The translations under genes were made by a program, and so were the position numbers. Positions 1 through 11,761 of a stretch of DNA of 64,000 nt are shown here, piece after piece (the first letter of the stretch is position 1; each line of letters starts with the position of its first letter). Source of the DNA: Spinacia oleracea (Eukaryota; Streptophyta; Magnoliopsida; Caryophyllales; Amaranthaceae); contig NC_079492.1 in assembly GCF_020520425.1 (NCBI RefSeq), positions 140,806,361-140,870,360 on the forward strand, read 5' to 3'. Under the pieces are notes generated by a model. It was not told the origin of the DNA. It made no database searches and saw only the letters and a program-made list of their open reading frames with translations.

Positions 1-582
1 GAAAGAAAAAAATATGTCAAGATAATCCTGCAAGATAATCTGCTTACTTTTTAAGGCATACTTCTACCCAATTGACATCTGTGCTAGAATATTCTCATAA
101 ACAACCTCCAAATATCATCAGTTCATCACCAATACACTCCAACTTGCAGGAAGAGAAGCTCCAAGGACTTAAAAAATGAGCAATTTTCTTGATTGGCGTA
201 TCAGTAATTGACTAGATCAACTGTCTTTGATAATCTCACCTACTTTTACAATATGGCATACCATCAAGTTGAAGTCCATATTTGACAGAAACGGAAACGA
301 CTCTTCTTTACGATAAAATCAAGTAGTGTTTACTCTCTCGCCTACTTCAATCCCTCGACTAATAGCAGAACTATTATCACGTATATGTATATCCTTGCTC
401 AAAGACACAATCACTAAGAACACCGTAAATCCCTAACATGAGCAGCAATCTAAAAATCCATATTCCACTTACAACATATGCACTCTACCCGATCTTCAAC
501 AAAACTAAACCATAATCCACCTAATTGATCATCAGAACTTGATCAACATTCTTTCGTCAGTTAGATACATGTAATCAGTTAG

Positions 583-846
583 TGTTGGTGTAACAGATTT
601 CAGTTAGCCTTTCTGTTAGCCTTAGCTGTTTGATCAAGCCTTCGATCCTTAGTTCTTAGCACTATAAATACTTGTACAGATCATTGGGATCAAATCATCA
701 ATAACATTACAACATTCCTACTTTCTCTCTACAATTCTTTCTCTATTCTGAATCTGATTCTCTCTTTCTATCTCTCTCAATCTTTCTTTCTATTTTCTGT
801 CATCGCCATTGGAGAATATCAGCAGTTGAGCTAAGCTCCTGCAACA
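583..846 (+). repeat. Possible LTR-like remnant beside the TMEM135-like exon
   Basis: The segment starts TGTTGGTGTAAC and ends GCAACA. It contains a TATA-like 'actataaatac' about 80 bp after the start, followed by a pyrimidine-rich stretch, the layout of a short plant copia LTR. No flanking target duplication was seen, so the boundaries and identity are uncertain. If the TMEM135-like gene continues left, this lies in its first intron. Nothing else was recognised in 1-1069. Confidence 0.3.
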
Positions 847-1069
847 TACACTACGCGTGTTCGTTGTCCATATTGATTATAGAACAGTCATCTAGGATGT
901 CTATACTCGTCATAACCCTAATTTTGATCGCTAATACCTAAATCTAGACCCTAAACTCGAGAAGTTATAATTGCATAATAGAAACCAACAATGACGCATT
1001 GCACATTTGCATGCCAATTAACTAAGAATTCAGATTAAAAAAATGTCAAAATTGAGCATAAATTGATAC

Positions 1070-1402
1070 CTTGAGATCGAGGAGGGAGGAGTAAGAATGA
1101 CCGCGAGCAAGCTTGAAGGCGCGCAAGAGGATGCCGATACCAACACGAACGCCATATGAGAGGAGGAAGCTCTGGCAGAGGTTACCGATGGCGTGAGCAA
1201 CGCAGGAATCGTCAGGGTGATCGCAGGGAGGGCAGTGAGGCCCACGCGCTGCCGCGGCGCGACTGAGCTGGCGGCGCTGGAGCTCCTCAATGGCATCCTT
1301 GAGCCGTTCTTCTGCCTCGCGAAGGCGGATTTCAGCGGCGCTATCGATGGGGTCGGAGTTGGAAGGTGGGTGGGGGGATGGTGGAGGTGTAGATGGAGGC
1401 AT
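1070..1402 (-). CDS. TMEM135/Tim17-like membrane protein, first exon only (partial)
   Basis: This is the amino-terminal 111 codons of a protein recalled as resembling the plant TMEM135-like, Tim17/Tim22/Tim23-family proteins such as Arabidopsis At5g51150. The protein starts with a Pro/Ser-rich stretch. A charged helix rich in Glu and Arg follows at about residues 24-46, then a Cys/His-containing segment at about 54-67. The last part is a hydrophobic, conserved-looking stretch, SYGVRVGIGILLRAFKLARG. The reading frame runs into a consensus donor (AAG|GTATC, GT at 1069-1068), so this is exon 1 ending in phase 0. The exon is GC-rich against AT-rich surroundings. No matching second exon was found between 1 and 1069, so the gene continues beyond the window or has a long intron. 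Family role (organelle membrane) is known only in outline. The ATG at 1402 is the first in frame. Confidence 0.7.
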
Positions 1403-1612
1403 TTGTGGGATAATGATGAATTTTGAGGTTTTAGGGGGGAATGGGTTGGTTGTTTAATTTGGAGGTCTTGTCCTGGTTTTGGGCAGAATTGAACAACAAT
1501 TAGTTTTCAGTTGTGGGCAAAAGTTTTGTTGCATTACGAAGTTTTCGTACTTGCTTGCACGATTCTCAAAGTAAGTTTGTTAAAAAGTTAAAAACGACCT
1601 GACCTTCCTGCA

Positions 1613-2172
1613 GAGGGTAGTACTTCATGTCGAATATAAATGTACTACGTAGGATTCTAGGAAGTCTTTACGACTAATTAGGATTAGAGCTGGCAAAATT
1701 TAACGGGACACGATAATACGATACGAATCGGACACGAAAAAAGTGAGTTAGTGTCAAAGTTTACGTCCCGTTTAATTAAACGGGTTAACACGACACGACA
1801 CGTTTAATTAAATGGGTCGGATTAGTGTTGAGATTCTCAACACGAAACTGACACGACTTAACCGATTAACAAAAATCAACCAATAATTTAATGTATTATG
1901 TTACAAACCTTATAATAAAGCCAACTTTATCGAACAAACACGACAAGACGACACGAACCGGACACGAAAAAAAGGGGTTAGTGTCAAGAGATTATGACAC
2001 GATTAGTTAAATGGGTCAACACGACATGACACGTTTATTAAATGGGTTGTGTTAGTGTTGATACTTTTCCAACCCGTTTATATTCGACCCGACACGACAC
2101 GTTTGCGAGCTCTAGCCGAGGGTAGTACTTCATGTCGAATACTCCGTATAAATGTACGAGGAAGTCTTTGCA
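1613..2172. repeat. 'GACACGACACG' degenerate repeat flanked by a ~55 bp direct repeat
   Basis: Positions about 1683-2112 are a mosaic of GACACGACACG, ACGGGTTAACACG and TTAATTAAATGGGT words. The two ends are inverted (AGAGCTGGCAAA and, on the other strand, AGAGCTCGCAAA). A related 55 bp sequence, starting GAGGGTAGTACTTCATGTCG, sits on both sides at 1613 and 2118. The layout suggests an insertion whose flanks were duplicated. A shorter related stretch is at about 4505-4600. No coding potential was seen. Confidence 0.5.
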
Positions 2173-2615
2173 GCTAACCGTGATGTATTAGCAAATGCAT
2201 AACACCATAAAATGACAAAGAAATAAACGATAAATAATGAAATAATGATATTTTTTCTCAAAGAAATGATATTTTCTTTTTATGATGGGACTCTTTTTAT
2301 TAATAAAATGGTACTCTTTTTTTAAAAAGAATGATACTCTTTCTAACGAAATGATACTTTATTTAACGAAATGGTACTTTTTTTTACCAAAATGGTACTT
2401 TCATCTTTTTTGTTTTTCCCTCCTACCACCCTCCCTTATTTTGTCATTTAGTGGATGTTATGTGTTTTGCCATACATCACTGTTAGCCGCTATGCCAACC
2501 TCTGTAATGTACTTTGTAAATGTGCGTGTGTGTGTGTTTTTTATGTATTTTGTTCATGATTACTCCGTAATTTTCTTTTACTGTTGCGATACGGATTCGA
2601 GTTTGTTCCCATATA

Positions 2616-2854
2616 TTTCCTCCGATTCAAAATAGTTGCAACACTTTGTTTTTTGCACTATTCACATAATCTACTTTGTTTATTTTTTCTGATTTATACT
2701 TTAGGAAAAACATATTCATGTGGGATCTTGTTAGATTCATCTAATCAATATTTTATAATTTTTACTTATCAGTAATTAAATATATTAATTGTTCAATATA
2801 TGCATTGGCAAGCGTGAAAAATAAAGTGTTGCAAATAAAAAGTATCGGAGGAAG
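2616..2854. mobile_element. Stowaway/mariner-type MITE
   Basis: The ends are inverted: TTTCCTCCGATT on the left and ATCGGAGGAAG on the right, continued by GTTGCAACACTTTG against AAAGTGTTGCAA. TA dinucleotides flank both ends (2614-2615 and 2855-2856), the target duplication of Tc1/mariner elements. It is about 240 bp with no coding frame. Confidence 0.75.
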
Positions 2855-2856
2855 TA

Positions 2857-4738
2857 CCACTTGTTTATCGTCTACCAATATATTCAACTCATCAAGATTC
2901 TTGGAACTGTGCTAGCTAGGTAATTCGAGGCTAGGGTGTAATTTCATTGTACTCTCTAATTTTTTGTTCTTTTTACCGAAAGGATGATTAAGGTTGTCCG
3001 TCTTGATTTTCTTTCCTTATCAAAAAATAATAATTAAAAAAAATTACTTTGTATTTTTATTATTCATTTCTTTCAAAATAATAATTGAGAAGGGTCCTTG
3101 TATTATTTATTTATGTATATGGAACTCTATTTTAGGCCTTGTAATAAATTTATTCAATAAAAATCAATGTTACCTTGTAAAAATCCGTCAGAAAACCTAA
3201 GACTCCTACCGAAAAAAATCAAGATGTTAATTGCGTTATTCTAATTAGTCATTAAGTTTATATGGAAAACCTAACTCCAAATAAAAGTTTAGACGAAGAG
3301 GAACTCTCCTCAACCGGTTACTTACACATGTCCAGGGTCAGACCACACACATATATGCATGAACAGGGACCAAGTCATGCCAAGCAATATGCACGGGATT
3401 GGTCCTCATTCAATGCACTTGCTTATGTGGCCTTGTGGCTCACATTGGCCTTGAGGCAAACGCTGCTTTAACGTACTATCACGATTGTTGCCACTAAATT
3501 CAGCTTCAATTGCTCGATCTCCAATCTAAGTTTACAATAAGAACCGCAATTAATTATTTAAGTCGTTACCGTCCATTTGTGTGAACCTTCAAGAATAACC
3601 AAGAGTAAGTTTCAGCCCTATGCATGAATTACTTCTACAAATCTAAAGTTGTCTGCAACTAGACATTATGATCACTTAATCTCACTAAATTAATTATTTG
3701 GGTAATTAATTCGAACCAAATACATGGAGTACTAGACGAATGCACCTTAGCTAGCTAAGTGTCTCCTTGCATCAAGTATAGAAAAATAAAAAAGATTTAA
3801 ATTGGACACATCGAGTGGTTTACATTTAAAAACTAAACTAAAACACATGGTATAATAATATAAACACTGAAAATAATAAATTTAAAATACTAAATAAAAA
3901 AAGTAAATGCATTTTAGGTATTCTAGAGAGACACCAAAATGCTAAAAGTTGCCTTATACGATTGAGGTATTTAATTTTAACACTTACCGACTTCCACTTC
4001 TAAAATCCGAGTTATGTTTAGTTATTTGTTTTAAAGTTCCCAAAATAAATAAATAAAATCGTACTTCGTATATGCTTACAAATGTTGAAAATTTGGAACT
4101 TTTAATTGGACGACAGAATTATCGAAACACATCCAAATAATTAAATTCCATCATCGTTTTCATTTACCACATTTTTGTGAATTTAGTTAATGTTTGAGAT
4201 ATCGATTGTAGTAACAGATACGAAGTAGGTATTTGGGTAAATTTGTAGAACCACTTTAACATATACTTCCCATTTATAAATTCCAAATTCCACTCAGCTA
4301 CTCAGATGATTTTCCCATCAAAATTCATGGGATCGAAATTAATACTTCGTATGATTCATAAAACCAAGCGAAACCAAATATTCAAAATCAAATTAATACA
4401 ATTTCTTAACAATTTATGATTTCCCCTAAAAAAAAATTACGGAGTGTGATTTTAATTTTAATATGAAGTTTAGAAAAATGGTTCAAAATTGTGAAAAGAA
4501 GTACCTTAACACGATATGAACCAGACACGGCATTGTTAACACGATAATTAAATGGTTTGAATTAGTTTTAAGGATTTTTCAACTCGTTTATATTTAAAAA
4601 GAACATAATTTTCTGCTAAATATGATTCATGTATTCAATTTGTTGTAAAATATTTTCAATAATTCAAATAGCTACTCTTTTCAAACGCTTATCAGTTAAA
4701 ATTGTTTCTTGAATTGCTAACCACTAAAAGGTACTAGA
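2857..4738. other. Gene-free AT-rich spacer
   Basis: No open frame of recognisable content, RNA gene or clear inverted repeat was seen. The longest frame (69 codons at 3262) has no family resemblance. Confidence 0.5.
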
Positions 4739-4739
4739 T

Positions 4740-5000
4740 GATAGCTAACACATACTCTAATATTCCGCACCTAACAACCACTCTATATTTCAACGTCAGT
4801 ACCTAACAACCATTCCGTATTTCAACGGCCAACGAGTGCAGCTAACACGTACTCTAATACTATGTACCCAAGAACCATTCCGTACTTCAACGTCAGTACC
4901 TAACAACAATTCCGTACTTCAAAGGGTGCAACTACGTTAGTACACACGTACTCTAATACTCTTTACCTAACAACCATTTCGTACTTCAAATAGGTGCAGA
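4740..5000. repeat. Degenerate tandem repeat upstream of PABN
   Basis: Imperfect copies of 'acctaacaaccattccgtac' followed by 'ttcaacg' occur four to five times, partly as larger units that also contain 'acacgtactctaatac'. The array ends about 400 bp before the PABN start codon. Confidence 0.55.
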
Positions 5001-5393
5001 TAGTTGCTATTACAACCACTAGAATAGCCGTGGACTTGTGGTGGTACATTTATACTCCGTCTTTGTTTTGCGAATGAGCCAAGATTTATGTGTACACAAA
5101 TCTCAATCTTAACCAATAGTCCAAGACATTACCAACTAATCTTACATTTATATTCCATAATAGCCGTATAAGTCCAAGACATTACTGACTAATCTTGCAT
5201 TTATCTTTTGTATTAGTCGTACTAATGTATTATGCCAATCTTAACCTATATTCAATCGTTGAGTCCTTCATTTTGTTCTTTGTAGTCTCAGATAGCTAAC
5301 CACACAACACACAGATAGTTCAGCAGCTTCGAGACCTGTTCTCAGTTCCTCACTCCTCAACACACAAAAAATCCCCGACTGAGGAGAGAGAAA

Positions 5394-8300
5394 ATGGAGC
5401 ACCCAGAGCTTCAGTCACCAGAAAACGAAGATTACGGTGAAGAAGACGCCGCCGTCTACGAGGGCGAGTTTCCCGATGCCGACACTTCCGATGCCACCGC
5501 TATCGATGCGGATGAAGATCCTAAATCCCAGGTCTGTTTCTCTTTCTATTTCTCTCTCCTCCTAAATTTCATTCCCCCTTTAGCTCGTTTTTTCCCCTAA
5601 TTCGTTATTCTGTTTTGAACACCATTGAAATAGAATCTTGAAGATATGAAAAAGAGGCTTGAAGAGCTTGAGGACGAAGCTGGCGCGCTTCGTGAAATGC
5701 AGGCGAAAGTCGAGCAAGAGATGGGTATGCCTCAAGGTGTTTATACTTGTGAATAATTTTTTTTTTTTTTGATTTATTGTTGTTCTGCTATTTTATTGTT
5801 AATTAGTTAGTTTATCTGATATTTTGATTATTTCAGAGGTTTTTCCATAAAAATTAGGGGTTTTACTGATTGTTTGCGTATTAGATTTAGCAAATTAGAT
5901 TAGTTGACTGTTTGGTTGGTAGAATAATTTTTGTCTTTAACCAAGCGTAAGCTAATTCACTGGTTTCTTTTGACTCTTTTGGCATGCAATTTGTTACAGT
6001 TGATTGAGAAAAAAAGGGTTCTTTACTTATTTCACGATTTAGCACATAAGATAAGAATTTGGACTCAATATAATGTTTGGTTCAAAGGAAAACAGTTTGT
6101 ATAGAGTTTGTTTTCGTTTGGAATTAGGGTTTGGACTTTATTTTCCATTGTTTGGTTCCATACTAGAAAAGTTAGAGAGAAAAGGAGAAGGTATAGGGGG
6201 GGAAAGAGAAGCTTTATTTCTTTTAAAAAGGAGATTTTTAATCCTTGGGAAATGCTTTCAATCTAAGCGTAACGAATTCTAGCGCATAAACTAAGAATTC
6301 GAAGTCTTATGTTTGGTTCAGAGGAAATCTTTTTGAACTGAATTTGTTTTTTACAGGAATTAGGGTTTGAACTTTATTTTCCATTGTTTGGTTCCTTGCT
6401 AAAAGAAAGTTGAAGAGAAAAGGAAAATTGTAGATGGAGGAAGGTGAGGAATAAGGAGGAAGAGTAGCATGCTTTCTTAAAGGGGAAATCTTTTCTATTG
6501 GGAAAACTGTTTTCTGAATTAGGATTTTCTTCTCAAGTTCTCAACCAAACACAGCCTTGAATTTCTGAAACGTTGTAACTGATGGCCGTGATAGGGAACT
6601 TTGTTAAATCTCTCCTCCCCAAAAGCTAGTAAATCACGAAGTTGATGTGATTATTGCACTGCATCGAACTATTTCTTTGATAGAAATGTATTGCCTTAAC
6701 TGCACAAATAATGTATGAGATTATTATTTTCTGTGTATAAGCTGTTAGCTTTGGTAAATCTCTTGGAAATTCGCTCTTTTTTATGTACGGGGAACTGATC
6801 ATACGTATACTTCCCTCTTTATCCCATGCAATATCCAATGTCCTAGCAGTAGTTGCTACGATTGATGTCTGCAACTTGGTGTGGTTGTGGTGGACGGGAA
6901 AAGGGGAAGGTAATTTTTCACGTATTGAAGCGTAACTAAGTTGGTACAGCACATATGCTCTCTGTAATATATGAATTCTCTTTAGATAGATGACGCAATG
7001 CTTGAATTTCACAAAGATATTTATTGTGTACTGAATAGTATTATTCAATATCTCTGTCGATGATGATCAATGGCCAGTTAATAGACTTAAACTTTTGTGT
7101 TACTTGAAAAGCATCTATCTATCTTTTTCTACAGTGATATTGGTGATCTTTTTATATGAAACTGGTGGATGTTTTGAATATTATTTAATAATTTTATATT
7201 TTTCTACATGAAGAATCAACCAGTGCTAATCCAACTCAAGCTGAAAAGGAGGAGGTTGATTCCCGTTCAATATATGTTGGCAATGTGAGGCAATTTCTAT
7301 CTTCTTGGTATCCCTATTGTTCTTGCTATTGATCATTCTTTAAATCATAAAATGTCGCTGTGTGGAAATGTGCAAGCTTTGATTGGATTTACAATTAATG
7401 TGTGTGAATTTTGTAGTTGAGTGTTAATCTAGATTCTTTCTCTCGTTGTACAATAATGCATTAATGGGTGGATTGTGTTTAATCTCACTAAGTTAGCTAG
7501 GTAATCTGAGTTATGCAGATAATACAGAGTCGATGCTGGGATTATAACTTCACTGCTTTGCTTTCAAGCATTAGTAGAGTTCGGCTTACTCTTGTTTAAA
7601 CTCCCTCCATGTGAAAACGACAATCACGTCATTATTTTGGGATGTCTGAAAATTTGTAACATATTCTAGAATAGGAATAGATTATGGTTGGATTTTTCAT
7701 GCTTTCATTTTAATGGAGTGGTGGAGACAAGATGAGGAAAATGATGGCGGACTCTTTATCACAAGTCATTGGCACAATGTGACAGAAAATCCTTGCAGGG
7801 AATTTATAAATCGTCTATGGATGTGTTCCTATGATACTATGATGGTTTGATCTGTAAATGCTATTTATGACTGGGCAGCGAAGGATTTTGGTTTCCATAT
7901 CCTGTACCATTCTATATTTTTAATGTTTTGTGTGGTAGGACCAAGGATCATGAGGTGGATTTAGCATGATCCATTTGCAGCTTTGGGATAGCTTTTATTA
8001 CGTATAATATGTTCTGATAAGTCTTCCAAATCTTGCTTCTGTTGTCCAATCTAACCTAGTAGATGTGTCTGGTTCCAAAAAAAAACATACTTAGTAGATG
8101 TGTCTTTGTAAGTTGTAACTCACAGAATTTGTGTCTTCTTCTCCTTTCTATCTTCCTGGGGTTTCATTTTCTAAGTGGTGGAGGATAAAATCTTGTTGTA
8201 GACCTGCTGGTTTGGAGCTCTGAAGTCAAATGGTGTAACCATGAGCTCTTTAGATGGTGCCCAATCGTTAGCTGGATTTGGGGTAAATATTTGTCTAAAA

Positions 8301-11026
8301 CTATATTTTTACAGATTCAGTCCACATTAGTTTAGGCATAAGTTGGCAGGGACTATTAATTAACATGATCTTGTCTCTTGGAAATGGTCATGGTACAGAA
8401 TAGTAGATGCAGATATGGAGTTTTTAACTGCTATTTTTCTGTGGAGTGTGGATACCAAGAATATCGTGTAATTATTGCTGGAAAACATCCTGATAAAGAG
8501 ATTTTTTCAGTTTGCGTTTTTGGTTTGGTGCAATTTGTTTTGTTTTGTACTCCATGTTTGAAATCTTTGAATTGGGTAGAGTGTTAGAAAATGCACAAGT
8601 TGATAGTGATGCTAATAGCCTAAGCACAAAGCACAGATATGAGGCTACTTCGTAAAACGATAGTCTCTATGCTGACTATGCATAAAAGCAGGTGGAAACA
8701 GTGCATTCTGTCGGAATTAATGCATCCGCTGTGCCTTATTGTGCCTCAACGGCGTCACTTTTTTTTTTTAATAAAAAACTTCCCTTTCTCCTATCCTGTT
8801 TAGAGTTCCCCTATAATTAGGATGAGTTCTATTCACCCGATTTTCACTTATTTTTTCCGGAAGTTATCTTAACTTGCCTGAACTTTTGTTTGAACTTATC
8901 AAAATTTATTTTAGTTATAAACTGTACTTGGTAGCCCTTACTTTTCTTGAAGTTATCTTATATAAACGTATCTGAATTCAACTAAACTTATTTTTCATGA
9001 AATAATGGAAATAAGATGAACACAAAAAGCCTTAGTTTCCTGATTAACCCTCAATCCTGTCGTCCTCCACCACCACCGTCATCTCATCACTTTGAGGTAC
9101 CATTTGCACCAAACACACAACTATCACTAACGCCCAAATACCACCACCCTCCCATTGTTTGCTCATCGTCACTCACACCACACTTCCAACAATTTAATCT
9201 GCAACCTACCCACTACCACCAATTTTAAATTGGACAAAAGTAAATAATAAGAAACTTAATTTGGAAACTGAGTGCGTCGATTGAATTAGGTAACTGGAAG
9301 CTCGTAATTAATAAGGGAGTATGTAGTTCTATTTTTGTTAAATTGCTTTCTAGTTCTGGATGAATATGGGGAATTTACTTTTTCCCTTTTCCATTTGTTT
9401 TTAGGTTGACTATGCATGTACCCCGGAGGAGGTTCAGCAGCATTTTCAATCATGTGGAACCGTGAACAGAGTGACCATTTTGACAGACAGGTTTGGTCAA
9501 CCTAAGGGATTTGCTTATGTAGAGTTTGTGGAAGTGGAAGCTGTTCAGCATGCTGTTCTGCTGACTGAGACTGAACTGCATGGTCGTCAGTTGAAGGTAT
9601 GAACTGTTGTGTGCTTGCTTAATTTGTTTGAATTTTTAACTGTTGTGTTAATTTTATAGTGCTTTTGAAATTTTTGTCTAGGTTTCTGCCAAGAGGACAA
9701 ACGTTCCTGGGATGAAGCAGTTTCGAGGAAGGCGACCAAGCCCGTATGGAAGTAGACCTAGGAGGCCGTTCATGCCCGGGGCTCCTGTTTTTTCTGCCTA
9801 TGGTTACGGGTAGGCTTTCTTCTGCACCAGTTATTTAAAAATTTGGATGGATGTTTTGTAATAGAAAACTCACCTTGTTCATTTGAACTTCTTTAGTTCA
9901 ATTGTAGTCTTAACCCTAATAAGCCATGAATAATCTCCCCTTTCTAATTGCACGATATTGTGTGTTTGGTTCATTAATGTTGGTGTTTTTAGTGCTTCTC
10001 ATATCTTTGGCGTTTTGTTAGGACCAGATTAGCAATTTGAGAGATCTCTGAAAACAGTTATTCACATGTCTGAGTTTCTTTGTACGTAGCATTTCCCGCT
10101 GTTTGGTGTGGTATTACTAGCACTACATAGTACTATATACTTCTTATATTTTATGTAGTTCAAGTGAGCAGAGAAGTTCGAATACTATGTAATTGCATAT
10201 GACTAAAACTTTAATATAGATCCTATTATCATCCATGGCAGTTCATCTTGTGATACGGAGTACTCGTAAGCTAAAATGCGAGCTTTTAGGTGCTTTAGAA
10301 TTTGTTGTTGGAGCCAGAACTAATGAATAGTTGTAAGAAAGATCTAATTTCACGAATTCGAGAAATTATGTGGCTTAAGCATTTTCTCAACAATTAGGAA
10401 ATTTTCTTTGGACTTATCATACTCCGTATTACCTTTGGTTCATGCTTTCGCTGCTTTGTCATTGAGTTTCCTTGAGTTATTAGATGCGAATTTCCTTGAC
10501 TTATCATACTCCGTTTTACTCCCTCCGTATTTATTTAAGAGATACACTTGCCTTTTCCGGCCGTATTTATTTAAGAGATACACTTGCCATTTTTAGTAAT
10601 TTATCAACCCCACTATATAATTAAATAATACATTTAATTTACCCACCCCACCTCCCACCTCCCACCCCAAAATGACATGGTCCCCACTTGTTTACTTATT
10701 AAAATATCTACCCAATACCACTTGTTTTATTATTTTAATTCATTCAATTCTTTTTTCTTAATACACGTGCCCGGCCAAGTGTATCTCTTAAATAAATACG
10801 TAGGGAGTAGTTATTAGAGATTGGGTATTGTAGTTTTGTTCCCCTAGCGGTTGTCTTTCTGTTTTTTCTTTTCCTTTTTACTGTTATCATTACTCGGTTT
10901 CTGTCTCTCTGTTTTGTCTGTTTCTTTTTTGTTTATTAATTGCAAGTGCTTATCTTCATAATTTCTCTTTGCTTTTGTAGAAGAACTCCTAGACTCAGGC
11001 CTCCAATGCGGTACAGACCATATTGA
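5394..11026 (+). CDS. PABN: Nuclear poly(A)-binding protein, PABPN1-like (six exons, 221 aa)
   Basis: Exons read by eye: 5394-5531, 5634-5724, 7214-7284, 9405-9596, 9682-9809, 10981-11026. All junctions are GT-AG and phases agree. The product resembles plant PABN1-3, which bind poly(A) in the nucleus and set tail length with poly(A) polymerase. An acidic N-terminus (residues 1-46) is followed by a coiled-coil segment (about 47-76). One RRM spans about 95-171, with RNP2 SIYVGNVDY and RNP1 KGFAYVEF (134-141). An Arg/Pro/Gly/Tyr-rich tail ends in MRYRPY. The length matches the family (about 220 aa). The ATG follows an in-frame-stop-free leader, AGAGAGAAAATGG. Intron 3 (2.1 kb) and intron 5 (1.2 kb) contain MITE sequence. 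The gene is divergent from the TMEM135-like exon and convergent with the metacaspase. The family assignment is firm; the exact paralogue is not. Confidence 0.93.
8824..9020. mobile_element. MITE remnant in PABN intron 3
   Basis: The left end, TTCACCCGATTTTCACTTAT, nearly matches one terminus of the inverted-repeat element at 38296-38477. The right end has a weak inverted counterpart, ending near 'aaataagatgaacac'. The element is decayed and its boundaries are approximate. Confidence 0.4.
10519..10807. mobile_element. Stowaway MITE in PABN intron 5, left end duplicated
   Basis: Terminal inverted repeats start CTCCCTCCGTATTTATTTAA and end in the complement (TTAAATAAATACGTAGGGAG). They are flanked by TA at 10517-10518 and 10808-10809. 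The left inner repeat (gtatttatttaagagataca and the following cttgcc) occurs twice in a row, at about 10527 and 10563, whereas the right end has one copy. Confidence 0.85.
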
Positions 11027-11454
11027 TGGTCAGGTGGATCATTATTCGAAGTCCAAAAGGAAAAAATTTCATGATTTCCAGAATACAAATTTTACAGTAA
11101 CCAAAGAAATGTTACAGAAGAAGCATTTGTAGCTAATATTATAAATGAAGTGATTGTAAAATGTCCTGTATTTTAAGTTTTGGTTGTTAGATTGTGATTC
11201 GACTGCCTTATTCTGATTTCATTTATGATGTTCGTGTATTTGATTAAAGCAAAACACATCTGCTGTGGTTTGCAGGGATCTTGAAGGTGTATAAGTACTA
11301 GCGAAAATGAGTAAACAATTACAACAGTTTTGTTGTCAACATCCTCGGATTTTTTTTTACCTAACTTATTACTTTTAGGCGGAACATATATCATTTGCTT
11401 TTGATTTAGTACTTTAATTAGCTTCTGTTGGTAAGAGCAGGATATTTAAGTCGT

Positions 11455-11561
11455 TTTTTTGTGTGGTGCAAATGAGCCACAAGGGCGGGGAATGAGAATC
11501 GATCCCAGGATCACCTGAAATCGGAATGAAAGCTCTAACCAACTGAGCTATCCATCACTCT
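11455..11561 (-). mobile_element. tRNA-derived SINE between PABN and the metacaspase
   Basis: Read on the minus strand it has an A box, TAGCTCAGTTGG, and a B-box-like GGGATCGATTC, then a body ending in GTGGCTCATTTGCACC and a short poly(A) (T run at 11454-11460). A 17 bp direct repeat starting CAGGATATTTAAGTCG flanks it at 11438-11454 and 11562-11578, the target duplication expected of a SINE. It lies about 200 bp past the metacaspase stop codon. Confidence 0.85.
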
Positions 11562-11761
11562 CAGGATATTTAAGTCGTGAAGTTACAAGAACAACATTTT
11601 GGATTTTCAGACAATGGACAAAAAAAAGTTCAAGCTCATTGCTAATCAAACTTAAATACTAGTTCCAATGCATTATACAAAAAATTGGGTACAAATTATA
11701 TTACAACATTATTACAGGTTGTGTTTAGTCGTTCATACACAATGGTAGCATTTCATATTTG

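Noticed and set aside
230..360. Weak likeness to a gypsy reverse-transcriptase YHQ segment
   Set aside because: Only a few residues agree, with a stop next to them and no neighbouring motifs.
6626..7048. 140-codon minus-strand frame in PABN intron 2
   Set aside because: Intronic, no conserved motif, and composition like the surrounding AT-rich intron.
9016..9228. Pro/His/Ser-rich 70-codon frame in PABN intron 3
   Set aside because: It lies within an intron of a well-supported gene, beside a MITE remnant, and has no family resemblance.
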